DNA of 64,000 nucleotides from Lacinutrix sp. C3R15 (GCF_018860825.1 NZ_JAHKPZ010000004.1:434001-498000); one strand, 5' to 3'. Positions 41,407 through 52,123 are shown, counted from the first letter of the stretch. Numbers and translations are program-made. The notes: generated by a model from the sequence alone, not told the origin.

Positions 41407-41655
41407 TTATAGTTTTCTGGTATCTCCTTCGCGTTTACGCATTTTATCGAGATTTTCTTTATTAAGCATATAGTCGTTAATGTCTTTGTTTTTCCATCTG
41501 TAGTAAGAAAACATTGGAAATACTATTAAAAACAAACCTACTACACCAAAGCCTATTAGTTTTTGTGAATAGGGAAGGTTTAATGCAAAGCCCGAAATAA
41601 TGCTTGTTAAAGATGCTATAAAGGCTATAAAGGTTATGATTTTTATGGGTTTCAT
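41407..41655 (-). CDS. Small two-helix membrane protein
   Basis: An 82-residue protein with hydrophobic segments at about 5-25 and 32-50, then a charged cytoplasmic tail (RWKNKDINDYMLNKENLDKM). No domain is recognised; proteins of this size and pattern occur in other flavobacteria. It lies 51 bases downstream of the ClC channel gene on the same strand and may be cotranscribed with it. Function unknown. Confidence 0.72.
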   Translation of the reverse strand: MKPIKIITFIAFIASLTSIISGFALNLPYSQKLIGFGVVGLFLIVFPMFSYYRWKNKDINDYMLNKENLDKMRKREGDTRKL

Positions 41656-41706
41656 ATTTTTAAGTAACTACCTAGGTATTGTGTTTTAAGTGTTTAAGTT
41701 TATTTG

Positions 41707-43497
41707 TTAGGTTGTAAAATTAATTAATTCACGACGGTAAGCTGTTAATAATTTAGATTTGGATATAAAGCCAATATAAACTCCTTTTCTTACTACTGGT
41801 AAATTCCAGGCACTACTGTCGTGAAATTTTTTCATTATAGTGGTCATTTTGTCTTTTTCTATATCGATAACCTCAGGAGGGTTTTGCATGACATCTATTG
41901 CAGTTACTTCGTTGTAAAGTGTTTGGTCAAACATGATAGATCTAATATCATCTAATAAAATGATGCCTTTAAGTGTTTTGTGTTTTTTATCTATAACCGG
42001 AAAAATGTTTCGGTTAGATTTTATAACTGCTTGATTAATAATTTCTCCTAAAGTCATTTTAGTAGTAATAGATATAAAGTTGGTTTCAATTACTTTATTA
42101 ATGTCCATTAAGGTTAAAACAGCATGGTCTTTGTCATGTGTTATTAGTTCTCCTTTTCTGCCTAATTCCATTGTATATACAGAATGTGGTGCAAAATGTT
42201 TGGTTATACCAAAAGAAATAGCTGAGGTAATCATTAAAGGAATAAATAGATCATAACCACCAGTAAGTTCGGCAATTAAAAAGATAGCGGTTAAAGGTGC
42301 TTGTAAAATTCCTGCTAATAAACCAGTCATACCAACAAGGGTGAAATTGCTTTCGGAAACAGGAGCGCTAAACAATCCGCAATTATTTATAATTTTAGCA
42401 ATGCAGTTTCCCATGATGCTTCCCATAAAAAGTGTAGGAGCAAATATACCACCAACACCACCAGCACCAAAGGTAAGTGCGCTTGCTATGACTTTAAAAA
42501 AAACAAGTCCAGCTAGTAGTAGAATTACAGCCCAAACATTGGTTAAATCTAAATGCAAAAAATTATTTACTAATGCTTTTTCTGGGTTTCCGGCAATAAG
42601 ACTGTTCATGATGTCAAAACCTTCTCCATAAAGAGGTGGAATTAAATATACCAATAGGCCAATACCAGCACCACCAAAAAGGAGTTTTTTTAAAGGTGTG
42701 TTTATTTTATCAAAAAGTTTTTGAACCCTTTCGTAAACTTCATTAAAATATATAGAAGTAAATGCTGCACAGACACCTAAAAACATGTAAAAAGGAACGT
42801 CTGAAATAATAAATTTATCCTCAATTCTAAAAGGTAATAAAATATCATCGCCAAAGAAAAAATAGGAAGTAAGGATTGCAGAAAGCGAAGCTAAAAGCAA
42901 AGGTAGCATAGATACAATGGTTAGGTCTAAGCTAAAAACTTCTATTGCAAAAATTATTGCAGCAATAGGTGCCTTAAAAATGGATGATAGTGCTCCTGCT
43001 GCAGCACAACCAATTAATAAGGTTTTTGTTTTTTGGTTCATTCTAAACAACCTAGAAATATTAGAGCTTATTGCTGCTCCTGTAGCAACAGCAGGTCCTT
43101 CTAGTCCTACAGAACCACCAAAACCTATGGTTACAGGAGCTGTAAGTATAGAGCCAAACATTTGATAGCTTTTTATGACTCCTTTACGTTTTGCTATTGC
43201 GTATAAGGTTGATGGTATACCATGACTTAATTTCGCTCTAATAATATATTTTATGATTAAATAAACGAGAATAAATCCAATGGTGGGAAACAAAAAATAA
43301 AAAGCCTGATGGTAATATTGTACTAACCGGGTTTCTAATAAATGTTGAATGAAGTGTGTTAGGTTTTTTAATATTACTGCACCAACACCTGAGGTAAAAC
43401 CAACTAAAGCACTTAAAAAATATACAAACTGTTTGTTTGAGACGTGCTTGGTTCTCCAGATTAGTATTCTTTTTAATATAGGATGTTTTGCTGGCAT
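41707..43497 (-). CDS. ClC-type chloride channel/antiporter with CBS domains
   Basis: A 596-residue membrane protein of the voltage-gated chloride channel family. Start ATG at 43497 (MPAKHPILKR); the earlier ATG at 43524 lies within the aspS terminator hairpin and is rejected. Selectivity-filter motifs are SHGIP (91-95) and GGSVGLEGPAVATG (127-140), where E133 is the gating/proton glutamate that marks H+/Cl− exchangers. GVGGIFAPTLFMGS and the AGILQAPLTAIFLIAELTGGYDLF helix follow. Two CBS domains occupy about 460-585 and probably bind adenine nucleotides. Likely roles are acid resistance or anion balance, by family. Confidence 0.93.
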   Translation of the reverse strand: MPAKHPILKRILIWRTKHVSNKQFVYFLSALVGFTSGVGAVILKNLTHFIQHLLETRLVQYYHQAFYFLFPTIGFILVYLIIKYIIRAKLSHGIPSTLYAIAKRKGVIKSYQMFGSILTAPVTIGFGGSVGLEGPAVATGAAISSNISRLFRMNQKTKTLLIGCAAAGALSSIFKAPIAAIIFAIEVFSLDLTIVSMLPLLLASLSAILTSYFFFGDDILLPFRIEDKFIISDVPFYMFLGVCAAFTSIYFNEVYERVQKLFDKINTPLKKLLFGGAGIGLLVYLIPPLYGEGFDIMNSLIAGNPEKALVNNFLHLDLTNVWAVILLLAGLVFFKVIASALTFGAGGVGGIFAPTLFMGSIMGNCIAKIINNCGLFSAPVSESNFTLVGMTGLLAGILQAPLTAIFLIAELTGGYDLFIPLMITSAISFGITKHFAPHSVYTMELGRKGELITHDKDHAVLTLMDINKVIETNFISITTKMTLGEIINQAVIKSNRNIFPVIDKKHKTLKGIILLDDIRSIMFDQTLYNEVTAIDVMQNPPEVIDIEKDKMTTIMKKFHDSSAWNLPVVRKGVYIGFISKSKLLTAYRRELINFTT

Positions 43498-43510
43498 AGT
43501 TAAAACTACT

Positions 43511-43537
43511 AAAAAATCCTGCAAGCAGCAGGATTTT
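43511..43537 (-). terminator. aspS terminator
   Basis: Stem AAAAATCCTGC / GCAGGATTTTT with loop AAGCA, symmetrical, immediately after the aspS stop. It overlaps the upstream alternative start of the ClC gene. Confidence 0.9.
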
Positions 43538-43541
43538 TAAT

Positions 43542-45296
43542 TTATGATTTTAAGTTAAGTTTTAAATTTAACTCTGTTAGTTGTTCTTCATCAATAGGAG
43601 CAGGTGCATCTATCATGACATCTCGACCAGAATTGTTTTTTGGAAACGCTATAAAGTCTCTAATGGTTTCTTGACCTCCTAAAATAGCTACCAGTCTATC
43701 TAATCCAAAAGCGAGTCCACCATGTGGTGGTGCACCATATTCAAAAGCATCCATTAAAAAGCCAAATTGTGCTTTTGCTTCTTCTTCGGTAAAACCTAAA
43801 TGTTTTAACATGATGCCTTGTGTTTTCTTGTCGTGAATTCTAATAGAACCACCACCAATTTCGTTTCCGTTTAAAACTAAATCGTAAGCATTCGCTTTTA
43901 CCTCACCAGGATTGGTGTCTAATAATTCTATTTGTCCTGGTTTTGGTGAGGTAAACGGATGATGCATGGCGTGGTAATTACCCGTTTCTTCGTCAAGTTC
44001 TAATAAAGGGAAGTCTATTACCCAAAGTGGAGCAAATACTTTTGGGTCGCGTAAACCTAAACGTGTTGCTAGCTCCATACGTAAAGCGCTTAATTGTGCT
44101 CTTACTTTATTAGTGTCACCAGATAAAATACAAATTAAGTCGCCAGGTTTAGCTCCTGTAACTTCAGCCCATTTAGCTAAATCTTCCTGGTTGTAAAACT
44201 TATCTACAGAAGATTTAAAGCTTCCGTCGTCATTATATCTGCAATACACCATGCCTAAGGCTCCAATTTGCGGACGTTTAATCCAACTAATCAGTTTGTC
44301 TATTTCTTTTCTGGTATATGTATTTCCGCCAGGAACAGCAATACCAACTACTAGTTCGGCATTGTTAAAAACACCAAAGTCTTTATGTTGTGCAACTGCA
44401 TTAAGCTCACCAAATTGCATCCCGAAACGAATGTCTGGTTTGTCATTTCCGTATAAACGCATGGCATCATCATACAGCATTCTTGGGAATTTTTCTACTT
44501 CAACACCATTGACTTCTTTTAATAAATGACGTGTTAAACCTTCAAAAGCATTTAAAATGTCTTCTTGGTCTATAAATGCCATTTCACAATCTATTTGTGT
44601 AAATTCTGGCTGTCTGTCTGCACGTAAATCTTCGTCTCTAAAGCATTTTACAATTTGAAAATACTTATCCATACCACCAACCATAAGCAATTGCTTGAAC
44701 GTTTGAGGAGATTGTGGTAAAGCGTAAAATTGTCCTTCGTTCATTCTACTTGGTACCACAAAATCACGTGCACCTTCTGGAGTAGATTTAATTAAATAAG
44801 GTGTTTCTACTTCTATAAAGCCTTCTTTAGCTAAATAGTTTCTAACTTCTTGGGTTACTTTAGATCTAAAAATAAGGCTGTTTTTTACAGGGTTACGACG
44901 AATATCTAGGTAACGATATTTCATACGTAACTCTTCACCTCCATCGGTATCATCTTCTATAGTAAAAGGAGGTAAAAGTGCTTCGTTTAAAATGGTTAAT
45001 TCAGAAACTAAAATTTCTATGTCACCAGTAGACATTTTAGGGTTTTTAGAGGCACGCTCAATAACCGTTCCTTTTACTTGTATAACAAATTCACGACCCA
45101 GTTTTTGTGCTTGTTCTAAAAGGCTTTTTGAAGTGCGTTCTTCATCAAAAACTAATTGTGTAATTCCGTATCTATCACGTAAATCTACCCAAACAATAAA
45201 TCCTTTGTCTCTAGATTTTTGTACCCAACCTGCAAGTGTTACTTCTGTATTTGTATGTGATGCATTTAGCTCACCACAATTATGACTTCTATACAT
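43542..45296 (-). CDS. aspS: Aspartate--tRNA ligase
   Basis: Class IIb aminoacyl-tRNA synthetase, 584 residues, the bacterial length. The N-terminal OB-fold anticodon-binding domain (1-105) includes [20 protein letters not shown]. Motif 1 with the [23 protein letters not shown] region, flipping loop [11 protein letters not shown], motif 2 [18 protein letters not shown], a bacterial insertion (GAD) domain at about 285-410, and motif 3 [15 protein letters not shown] near the C-terminus are all visible. A −7 element lies 19 bases upstream. It is a single gene ended by a terminator. Confidence 0.98.
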   Translation of the reverse strand: MYRSHNCGELNASHTNTEVTLAGWVQKSRDKGFIVWVDLRDRYGITQLVFDEERTSKSLLEQAQKLGREFVIQVKGTVIERASKNPKMSTGDIEILVSELTILNEALLPPFTIEDDTDGGEELRMKYRYLDIRRNPVKNSLIFRSKVTQEVRNYLAKEGFIEVETPYLIKSTPEGARDFVVPSRMNEGQFYALPQSPQTFKQLLMVGGMDKYFQIVKCFRDEDLRADRQPEFTQIDCEMAFIDQEDILNAFEGLTRHLLKEVNGVEVEKFPRMLYDDAMRLYGNDKPDIRFGMQFGELNAVAQHKDFGVFNNAELVVGIAVPGGNTYTRKEIDKLISWIKRPQIGALGMVYCRYNDDGSFKSSVDKFYNQEDLAKWAEVTGAKPGDLICILSGDTNKVRAQLSALRMELATRLGLRDPKVFAPLWVIDFPLLELDEETGNYHAMHHPFTSPKPGQIELLDTNPGEVKANAYDLVLNGNEIGGGSIRIHDKKTQGIMLKHLGFTEEEAKAQFGFLMDAFEYGAPPHGGLAFGLDRLVAILGGQETIRDFIAFPKNNSGRDVMIDAPAPIDEEQLTELNLKLNLKS

Positions 45297-45314
45297 AAAA
45301 TTTTATTTGAAGTG

Positions 45315-45322
45315 CAAATTTA
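45315..45322 (-). promoter_or_regulatory. −7 promoter element of aspS
   Basis: Minus strand TAAATTTG followed by CAC, exact TAnnTTTG match, giving a short leader of roughly a dozen bases. No TTG at −33 seen. Confidence 0.5.
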
Positions 45323-45489
45323 ACATTTATATTTTGACTATAATTACTTATTTTAAAACAAATTAATTTGCTAGTATTTAACATTAAAATAATGAATATT
45401 ATTACTGAATATTTTTAAAAATAAGAATAATTCAAAAAATATACGTAATTTGTTGTTATTTAATAATAATTAATAAAAAACCAAAAATT

Positions 45490-48114
45490 ATGATTAAAAA
45501 CTACTTAGTAGCAATGATGCTTTTCTTTGGAGCTTCGCAAATCATTGCCCAACAGCAGATTAAAGGAAGTGTGTCTGATGATACAGGACCTATTCCAGGA
45601 GTTTCTGTAGTTGTAAAAGGAACAACCACAGGAACAACCACAGATTTTGATGGCAATTTTAGTATTGAAGCTAATGATGGTGATGTTTTAATATTTTCAT
45701 ACGTAGGTTATGAACCACAAGAATCTATAGTTTCTGGAACTATTATGGATATCACTTTGCAATCTGGAGTTTCACTAGATGAAGTTGTTCTTGTAGGAAA
45801 CAGAGCAAAACCTAGAACTATTTTAGACTCTCCTGTACCTATTGATAATATAGGAGTGGCAGAGTTAAAAAATACTGGGCAACCTACAGTAGATAAAATG
45901 TTAACCTATAAGGTGCCTTCTTTTAACTCTACAACACAAGCAATTTCTGATGGAACAGCGCATTTTGATCCTGCAGATTTAAGAGGTTTAGGGCCAAGTA
46001 GAACATTGGTTTTAGTAAATGGTAAAAGAAAAAATCAAAGTGCTTTAGTGTATATTAACGATACTCCTGGTAAAGGAGAGGTTGGTGTAGATTTAAAAAG
46101 TATACCAGCTGCTGCTATTGAACGTATAGAGGTGTTAAGAGATGGAGCTTCTGCACAATATGGATCAGATGCTATTGCAGGTGTTATTAATATGGTTTTA
46201 AAAAAGGATGTTGAGTTTACAACCGTAAGTGCAAAAGCAGGAGTAACTACAGAAGGAGATGGTTTTAATTTTGGTGCAGATTTAAACACCTCATTAAACT
46301 TAGGTAAGGAAGGAAGTTACTTAAATTTTACACTTGGGTATTACCAACAAGAAGAAACAAATAGAGCAGGTACACCAGGAAAAGATGATTTATTTGGCGT
46401 AGCAGCAGATGATCCTACTTTTGGGGATTGGCTAGCCGAAAACCCAGATTTAGGAATGACTGTAGGGCAACCAGAATTAAAAATCATGGATGTTTTTGTA
46501 AATGCAGGAGTACCAATAGGAGACAAAGGAGCAGAGTTTTATACTTTTGGAGGCTTGACCTATAGAACAGGAAAAAGTTTTGCACTATATCGTACGCCAT
46601 ATTGGGTACAAGATCCTTATAATTTATTACACGAAGCAGGAACAGAGTATCAAGGGTTTCAACCTACTTTTGAAACGGATATTAGAGATAATAATATGAC
46701 TGCTGGTTTTAAATGGGATTGGTTTGGATTTAAGGTAGATTTAAGTGGAACCTTTGGTAGAAATGCCGTAGACTATGAAGTTAATAATACCTTAAATGTA
46801 GATTTAGGAGCTAATAGTCCTACCTCTTTTAAAGTAGGAGGTTATACCTTTAGCAATACCCTAGCTAATTTAGACCTTAGTAGAGAACTTGGAGCCTTTG
46901 TGGTTTCTTTTGGTGCTGAGGTAAGAGGAGAGCGTTTTACTACAAAATCTGGTGAATTTGCGTCTTATTATAATCCAACAGGTTCTGGAGGCGCACAGTC
47001 TTTTCCTGGATTACAACCAAGTAACGCGGTAAGTGCAACTAGAGATAATTATGGCGTTTATGGTGCTTTAGATTGGGAGCCAACCGAAAAGATTTTAATT
47101 GGTGGTGCTGTTCGTTATGAAGATTTTAGTGACTTTGGTGATAATACGTCATGGAAAATAAATGGTCGTTACTCTCTGGGAGATAAAGGCGCTATTAGAG
47201 CATCTTATAGTACAGGATTTAGAGCACCTTCACTACATCAAATTTATTTAAGTAATGTGCAAACCTTAGTGTCTGGTGGTACTATTTCTAATCAAGGTAC
47301 TTTTAATAATGTAGACCCAATAATTAGAGATGGCTTGGGTGTACCACAATTAACAGCAGAAACTTCAAAAAATATTTCTGCAGGTATAACCTTTAAGCCT
47401 GTAAGTGATTTATCATTAACATTAGATTTTTACAACGTAAAAGTAGATAATAGAGTATTATTTACTAATGAAATTGGTTTTGATGGTGATTCAGGAACCA
47501 CAAACCCTGTAGAGCAAATTTTAATGGATAACTCTATTACAAGTTTAAAATTCTTTGTTAATGCGGTAAATACAAATACTACAGGTGTAGACCTAGTGGC
47601 TAATTATAGAAATATAGAATTAGGTAGCGGTAAACTAGGCGCTACATTAGCAGCTAATTTTAATAATACAGATATTGATGGTAAAATTGATACACCTACA
47701 TTATTAGAAGATAATGGATATGATATTTTTAATAGAAAAGAACAGTCTAGAATTCTTTCTGCCAGACCTAAAACTAAAGTGTTATTAGGTTTTGATTATG
47801 AAATAAACAAATGGAATTTGGCATTAAATAACACCTATTTTGGAGAAGTGACCTGGCAACATGCTACAGATGAAGATAAAGACCAAACATTTGCAGGAAA
47901 AGTGATTACAGATGTAATATTTGGGTATGAATTTAGCGATCGTCTTTCTGCATCTGTATCTGTAAGTAATTTATTAGATGTGTATCCAGATGAAATTGAA
48001 ACAGGAGGAGATGTGGTTACAGACCTTGGTGGAAGATTTAAATATCCTTGGGAGGTAAATCAATTTGGAACTAACGGAACCACAATAAGTGGTGGATTAA
48101 ATTTTAAATTCTAA
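45490..48114 (+). CDS. TonB-dependent receptor, tandem copy 1
   Basis: An 874-residue outer-membrane receptor: signal peptide (MIKNYLVAMMLFFGASQIIA), CarboxypepD-reg-like domain (about 22-95, VSDDTGPIPGVSVVVKGTTT), plug (about 105-230, DLRGLGPSRTLVLVNGKRK and IERIEVLRDGASAQYGSDAI), and a barrel ending in ISGGLNFKF. The plug motif VLVNGKR and the QYGSDAIAGVIN block place it in the large group of vitamin/siderophore/peptide-type TonB receptors, but the ligand cannot be predicted. The next gene is a paralogue with an almost identical first 90 residues and leader. A terminator separates the two, so each has its own promoter. Confidence 0.93.
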   Translation: MIKNYLVAMMLFFGASQIIAQQQIKGSVSDDTGPIPGVSVVVKGTTTGTTTDFDGNFSIEANDGDVLIFSYVGYEPQESIVSGTIMDITLQSGVSLDEVVLVGNRAKPRTILDSPVPIDNIGVAELKNTGQPTVDKMLTYKVPSFNSTTQAISDGTAHFDPADLRGLGPSRTLVLVNGKRKNQSALVYINDTPGKGEVGVDLKSIPAAAIERIEVLRDGASAQYGSDAIAGVINMVLKKDVEFTTVSAKAGVTTEGDGFNFGADLNTSLNLGKEGSYLNFTLGYYQQEETNRAGTPGKDDLFGVAADDPTFGDWLAENPDLGMTVGQPELKIMDVFVNAGVPIGDKGAEFYTFGGLTYRTGKSFALYRTPYWVQDPYNLLHEAGTEYQGFQPTFETDIRDNNMTAGFKWDWFGFKVDLSGTFGRNAVDYEVNNTLNVDLGANSPTSFKVGGYTFSNTLANLDLSRELGAFVVSFGAEVRGERFTTKSGEFASYYNPTGSGGAQSFPGLQPSNAVSATRDNYGVYGALDWEPTEKILIGGAVRYEDFSDFGDNTSWKINGRYSLGDKGAIRASYSTGFRAPSLHQIYLSNVQTLVSGGTISNQGTFNNVDPIIRDGLGVPQLTAETSKNISAGITFKPVSDLSLTLDFYNVKVDNRVLFTNEIGFDGDSGTTNPVEQILMDNSITSLKFFVNAVNTNTTGVDLVANYRNIELGSGKLGATLAANFNNTDIDGKIDTPTLLEDNGYDIFNRKEQSRILSARPKTKVLLGFDYEINKWNLALNNTYFGEVTWQHATDEDKDQTFAGKVITDVIFGYEFSDRLSASVSVSNLLDVYPDEIETGGDVVTDLGGRFKYPWEVNQFGTNGTTISGGLNFKF

Positions 48115-48162
48115 TTTAAAGTTAAAAAAATATAAAACACCTAAATAAGTGTTAGTACACGT

Positions 48163-48195
48163 AAAAAACAGAGAAGGTAATTTCTCTGTTTTTTT
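48163..48195 (+). terminator. Terminator between the two TonB receptor genes
   Basis: Stem AAAACAGAGAA (48165-48175) / TTCTCTGTTTT, loop of about 6 bases, T tail to 48195. It indicates separate transcription of the tandem copies. Confidence 0.85.
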
Positions 48196-48341
48196 GTTTT
48201 ACTAAGTACTTGTTAATAAATCTTGAAAGTTAATTAAAACCAGTATAAATACTTAATTTACAAGGTCTTATTGTTGTAAATGATTTAATTTATTAGTAAT
48301 TTTTGATATTATTAAATATTAATCAATAAAAACCAAAAATT

Positions 48342-51218
48342 ATGATTAAAAACTATCTAGTAGCAATGCTGCTTTTCTTCGGATTTGCACAAGTGGTTGC
48401 TCAACAGCAGATTACGGGAACGGTATCTGATGATACAGGACCAATACCAGGAGCTTCTGTGGTTGTAAAGGGAACAACAACAGGAACAGTAACAGATTTT
48501 GATGGTAAATATACAATAGAAGCCAAAAATGGAGATACATTAATGTTTTCTTATGTTGGGTATGACGCCAAAGAAGTTATTGTAATAGGAAGCGTAATGA
48601 ATGTGATTTTAGAGTCTGGAGTTGCTCTAGATGAAGTTGTTTTAGTTGGGTCTAGAAGATCCGGAAGAACTGTTTTAGATTCTCCCGTACCCATAGATGT
48701 TATTGATGTACAGGAAGTAGCATCGCTTGGAGCGCAAACCACAGTAAATGAAATTTTAAATTATGTCGCTCCTTCATTTACCTCTAATGCGCAAACCGTT
48801 TCTGATGGAACAGATCATGTAGATCCTGCATCTTTAAGAGGTTTAGGACCAGACCAAGTGTTGGTTTTAATCAACGGAAAAAGACGACATAAATCTTCTT
48901 TAGTAAATGTAAATGGTACAGTTGGTACTGGTACAGTTGGTACAGATATGAATTCTATACCTTCTTCTGCAATTTCTAAAATAGAAGTATTACGTGATGG
49001 TGCTGCTGCACAATATGGGTCAGATGCTATTGCTGGTGTAATTAATATTGTCTTAAAAAAAGCGACTAATGAACTAACATTAAATGTAAATAGTGGAGCT
49101 AATATTAGTAAGCATTCCGAACAATATGATGAAGGAGGTATAGATGGTGAGAAATTTCAGATAGACGCTAACTATGGTGTAGACTTAGGTAAAAATGGAG
49201 GGTATATTAACTTTACAGGTTCTTTAGAAAATAGAGGAGCTACAAACAGAAGTGATTCTATGGGGCAGCCTATATTTACTATGTTTGATATTGCTGCTAG
49301 AAATTTAGGTTATGATGAAGCGTATAATATGAATCCTGGAGCTTTAGCAAGTTATGTTGCTGGTTTAGATCCTACCTTACAAGCGGTTTATGATCAAGGG
49401 GTTGCTAATGGTGATTCTTATTTAGATATTATAGCTTCAGATGGAGCTACTTTTGAAGGTGATACTTCTAATCCTGCTCCAATTACCGAGTATGAATTAG
49501 CGCAAAGAGGCTTGACTCGTGATGACTTTAGAATGAAAATTGGGCAATCAAAATTACGCGGTGGAAAGTTTTTGATGAATATGGAGTTGCCTTTAGATGA
49601 TGCTGGGTCTACGGTGTATGCTTTTGGTGGTATTAGTTTTAGAGATGGTTTAGGAGCAGGGTTTTACAGAAGACCTGCTTATACAGATGGTAGAGGAAAT
49701 CAAGAAGCACTACCAAACGGTTTTTTACCACATATAGCTTCTAAAATTATTGATAAATCTTTAGCAGCAGGAATTAAAGGTAAAATTGGAGATTGGGATG
49801 TAGATTTTTCTAATACTTATGGTACTAATAGTTTCGATTTTACTATTGAAAATACAGTAAATGCAACTTTAGGTACCTCTTCTCCTAGAGAGTTTGAAGC
49901 AGGAGGTTTTTCTTTTGCGCAAAACACTACAAACTTAGATATTTCTAAATTTTATGAAGATACTTTTTCAGGATTTAATGTTGCCTTTGGGGCAGAGTAT
50001 CGTGTAGAGAACTACCAGTTAATAGCTGGAGAAGAAGCTTCATGGGCAAGTTATGATGTGAATGGTGAAATAGTAACAGGAAGTACTCCTGATGCAGACT
50101 TGGTAACTAGTTATTTTGGAAACACAGTTCCAGGAGGAGCCCAAGTGTTTCCAGGATACAGACCAGAAAACGAAGTAAATCAGAACAGAAATAGTTATGC
50201 TGGTTATGTAGATTTAGAGGCAGATATTACCGAAGCGTTTTTATTAAGTACTGCTTTTAGGTACGAAAATTATAATGATTTTGGAGATACCTTTAACTGG
50301 AAACTAGCTTCTAAATATAAATTTTCAGATGATTTTGCGGTAAGAGCGGCTTATAGTACCGGTTTTAGAGCGCCAGATTTACATCAAATTTATTTTAATG
50401 CAACAGCAACACAATTTGTTGGAGGTATACCTATAGAGCAAGGTACTTTTGCAAATAATAGTAGGTTGGCACAATTGCTTGAAATACCAAGTTTAAAAGA
50501 AGAAACTTCTAAAAACTTTAGTTTAGGGTTTACTGCTAAATTGCCAGATTTAGGTTTAAAATTTACAGTAGATGGTTATATCGTAAATGTAGAAGATAGA
50601 GTAGGCTTAACTAGAAGTTTTGGTCCTATAGATGCAGAATCTCAAGAATTGTTTGATAATGCTTCTGCTACTGCTGCTAAATTTTTTACAAACGGTTTTG
50701 ATTTAGATAATAAAGGTGTTGATCTTGTTATTTCACATACTATGGCTTTAGGTAAAGGAAATCTAACCAACAATCTATCTGCTACTTTTAGAGAGGTAGA
50801 AGTTAAAAATGTAAAAGAAATTCTTGGGGAAGAAATATTAGATGAAACCCTAAAAGGTTATATCGAGGATGCTATGCCGAGTACAAAATTAAATTTAACC
50901 AATACTTATAAGTGCGAAAAATGGAATGTAATGCTTCGTAATGTATACTTTGGTGCTGTAAACGATCCAGATTTTAGAGGTACTGCAACACCTGTAGAAT
51001 ATGGTGCTAAAGTTGTAACAGATTTATCTGCTTCGTATGATTTAATGGACAATTTAAAAATAACAGCAGGAGCTAATAATCTATTTGATATTTATCCAGA
51101 CGAAGTGCCTTTTGAAGATTCTCAATATGGGGATCAATTCATTTTTTCAAGAAGAACTTCGCAATTTGGATTTAATGGGCGTTATGTTTTTGGTAGATTA
51201 ACTTTCACTTTAAAATAA
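48342..51218 (+). CDS. TonB-dependent receptor, tandem copy 2
   Basis: A 958-residue receptor with the same domain order as the preceding gene: signal peptide MIKNYLVAMLLFFGFAQVVA, CarboxypepD-reg-like domain, plug with SLRGLGPDQVLVLINGKRRH and ISKIEVLRDGAAAQYGSDAI, and barrel ending YVFGRLTFTLK. It differs from copy 1 mainly in barrel length and extracellular loops, including an extra stretch of about 80 residues after the plug (about 300-400, NPGALASYVAGLDP). A lipoprotein gene follows after 6 bases, so the pair probably forms a receptor and surface-lipoprotein uptake complex. The 5' leader resembles that of copy 1 (ACCAAAAATTATG). Confidence 0.93.
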   Translation: MIKNYLVAMLLFFGFAQVVAQQQITGTVSDDTGPIPGASVVVKGTTTGTVTDFDGKYTIEAKNGDTLMFSYVGYDAKEVIVIGSVMNVILESGVALDEVVLVGSRRSGRTVLDSPVPIDVIDVQEVASLGAQTTVNEILNYVAPSFTSNAQTVSDGTDHVDPASLRGLGPDQVLVLINGKRRHKSSLVNVNGTVGTGTVGTDMNSIPSSAISKIEVLRDGAAAQYGSDAIAGVINIVLKKATNELTLNVNSGANISKHSEQYDEGGIDGEKFQIDANYGVDLGKNGGYINFTGSLENRGATNRSDSMGQPIFTMFDIAARNLGYDEAYNMNPGALASYVAGLDPTLQAVYDQGVANGDSYLDIIASDGATFEGDTSNPAPITEYELAQRGLTRDDFRMKIGQSKLRGGKFLMNMELPLDDAGSTVYAFGGISFRDGLGAGFYRRPAYTDGRGNQEALPNGFLPHIASKIIDKSLAAGIKGKIGDWDVDFSNTYGTNSFDFTIENTVNATLGTSSPREFEAGGFSFAQNTTNLDISKFYEDTFSGFNVAFGAEYRVENYQLIAGEEASWASYDVNGEIVTGSTPDADLVTSYFGNTVPGGAQVFPGYRPENEVNQNRNSYAGYVDLEADITEAFLLSTAFRYENYNDFGDTFNWKLASKYKFSDDFAVRAAYSTGFRAPDLHQIYFNATATQFVGGIPIEQGTFANNSRLAQLLEIPSLKEETSKNFSLGFTAKLPDLGLKFTVDGYIVNVEDRVGLTRSFGPIDAESQELFDNASATAAKFFTNGFDLDNKGVDLVISHTMALGKGNLTNNLSATFREVEVKNVKEILGEEILDETLKGYIEDAMPSTKLNLTNTYKCEKWNVMLRNVYFGAVNDPDFRGTATPVEYGAKVVTDLSASYDLMDNLKITAGANNLFDIYPDEVPFEDSQYGDQFIFSRRTSQFGFNGRYVFGRLTFTLK

Positions 51219-51224
51219 AAAATT

Positions 51225-52046
51225 ATGAAAAATATAAAATTAATATATAAACTATTCTTGCTACTTGCGGTTGTATTTGTGGTAAGTTGTGATGATAGTG
51301 ATGACATCAACGATGTTGTTTCGCAAATAGATACTGGCTTAGATACTAATAATACGGTATTCTTTAATAATGATACAGATTCTGCAGATATTTATACAGG
51401 TACCAATATTTTAAATGAATTAAATATAAGTGCGATAAGTGAATTACCAACAGATACTAATGTGGTTTTTAGTGTCATGTTTCAAGATGGAACAGCAGCA
51501 GTAGAAGGTACTGATTATGCTGTTAATGACGGAATCATAGCGTCTGGAGCTCAAGAAGGAGCAGGTAGTGTTGTGTTTTATAATGTAGGAGATTATGAGG
51601 TTTCTATAACAGGTAATGATGGTGCAAGTCTTAATAATACACCTTCAAAACTTATATATAAAGTAGTACCAACAGTTACTTTTTCTATAGTTTGGGCAGA
51701 CTCCTTTTATGATTATGATATGTTTTATTTAGATGGTTTTGACGCATCGTTAACAGATGTGTATACTAATGGAATTCCTGAAGGTTTAACTACTTTAGGT
51801 TATAGTGGTGGTATCTCTAATATGGAGGCTGTAACTATATTATCTACAGACTTAGTAGGTGAGACCTATTTGTACCTAGAAGATTATTATAATGATAATG
51901 CTAGCATAGATGTAACTTTAACGGTTGCAATTGAAGATGGCGCAAGTACAGATTTTCCTATAGTAATGGATATGGATAAGTTTGCTTTTAAAGTAGAAGG
52001 TACAGAAACAGATACAGGTGTTACCTTTACTTATGAAGTATTGTAA
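51225..52046 (+). CDS. Lipoprotein partner of the TonB receptor
   Basis: A 273-residue protein with signal peptide ending VVFVVSC (lipobox VVSC, then DDSDDIND, an acidic post-cysteine stretch typical of surface-exposed flavobacterial lipoproteins). The mature part looks beta-rich and contains a Calx-beta-like phrase (VVFSVMFQDGTAAVEGTDYAV). It is not SusD-like: too short and without the helical TPR core. It starts six bases after the receptor stop, so it is cotranscribed and is probably the ligand-binding or lid subunit of receptor copy 2. Ligand unknown. Confidence 0.82.
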   Translation: MKNIKLIYKLFLLLAVVFVVSCDDSDDINDVVSQIDTGLDTNNTVFFNNDTDSADIYTGTNILNELNISAISELPTDTNVVFSVMFQDGTAAVEGTDYAVNDGIIASGAQEGAGSVVFYNVGDYEVSITGNDGASLNNTPSKLIYKVVPTVTFSIVWADSFYDYDMFYLDGFDASLTDVYTNGIPEGLTTLGYSGGISNMEAVTILSTDLVGETYLYLEDYYNDNASIDVTLTVAIEDGASTDFPIVMDMDKFAFKVEGTETDTGVTFTYEVL

Positions 52047-52059
52047 AATAGTTGTATGT

Positions 52060-52105
52060 GTACTAAAAAAAAATCCGAAGTATGTCTTCGGATTTTTTTT
52101 AGTAC
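52060..52105. terminator. Long bidirectional terminator
   Basis: Core stem AAATCCGAAG (52071-52080) / CTTCGGATTT with loop TATGT, extended by the A and T runs and by GTACT/AGTAC at the ends (52060-52064 and 52101-52105, roughly 20 bp in all). It separates the convergent lipoprotein and RND permease genes. Confidence 0.92.
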
Positions 52106-52123
52106 AATAATTGTAAAAAAGGT

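Noticed and set aside
43498-43524. Longer N-terminus of the ClC channel from an ATG at 43524
   Set aside because: It overlaps the aspS terminator stem (43511-43537); the ATG at 43497 gives a normal ClC start.
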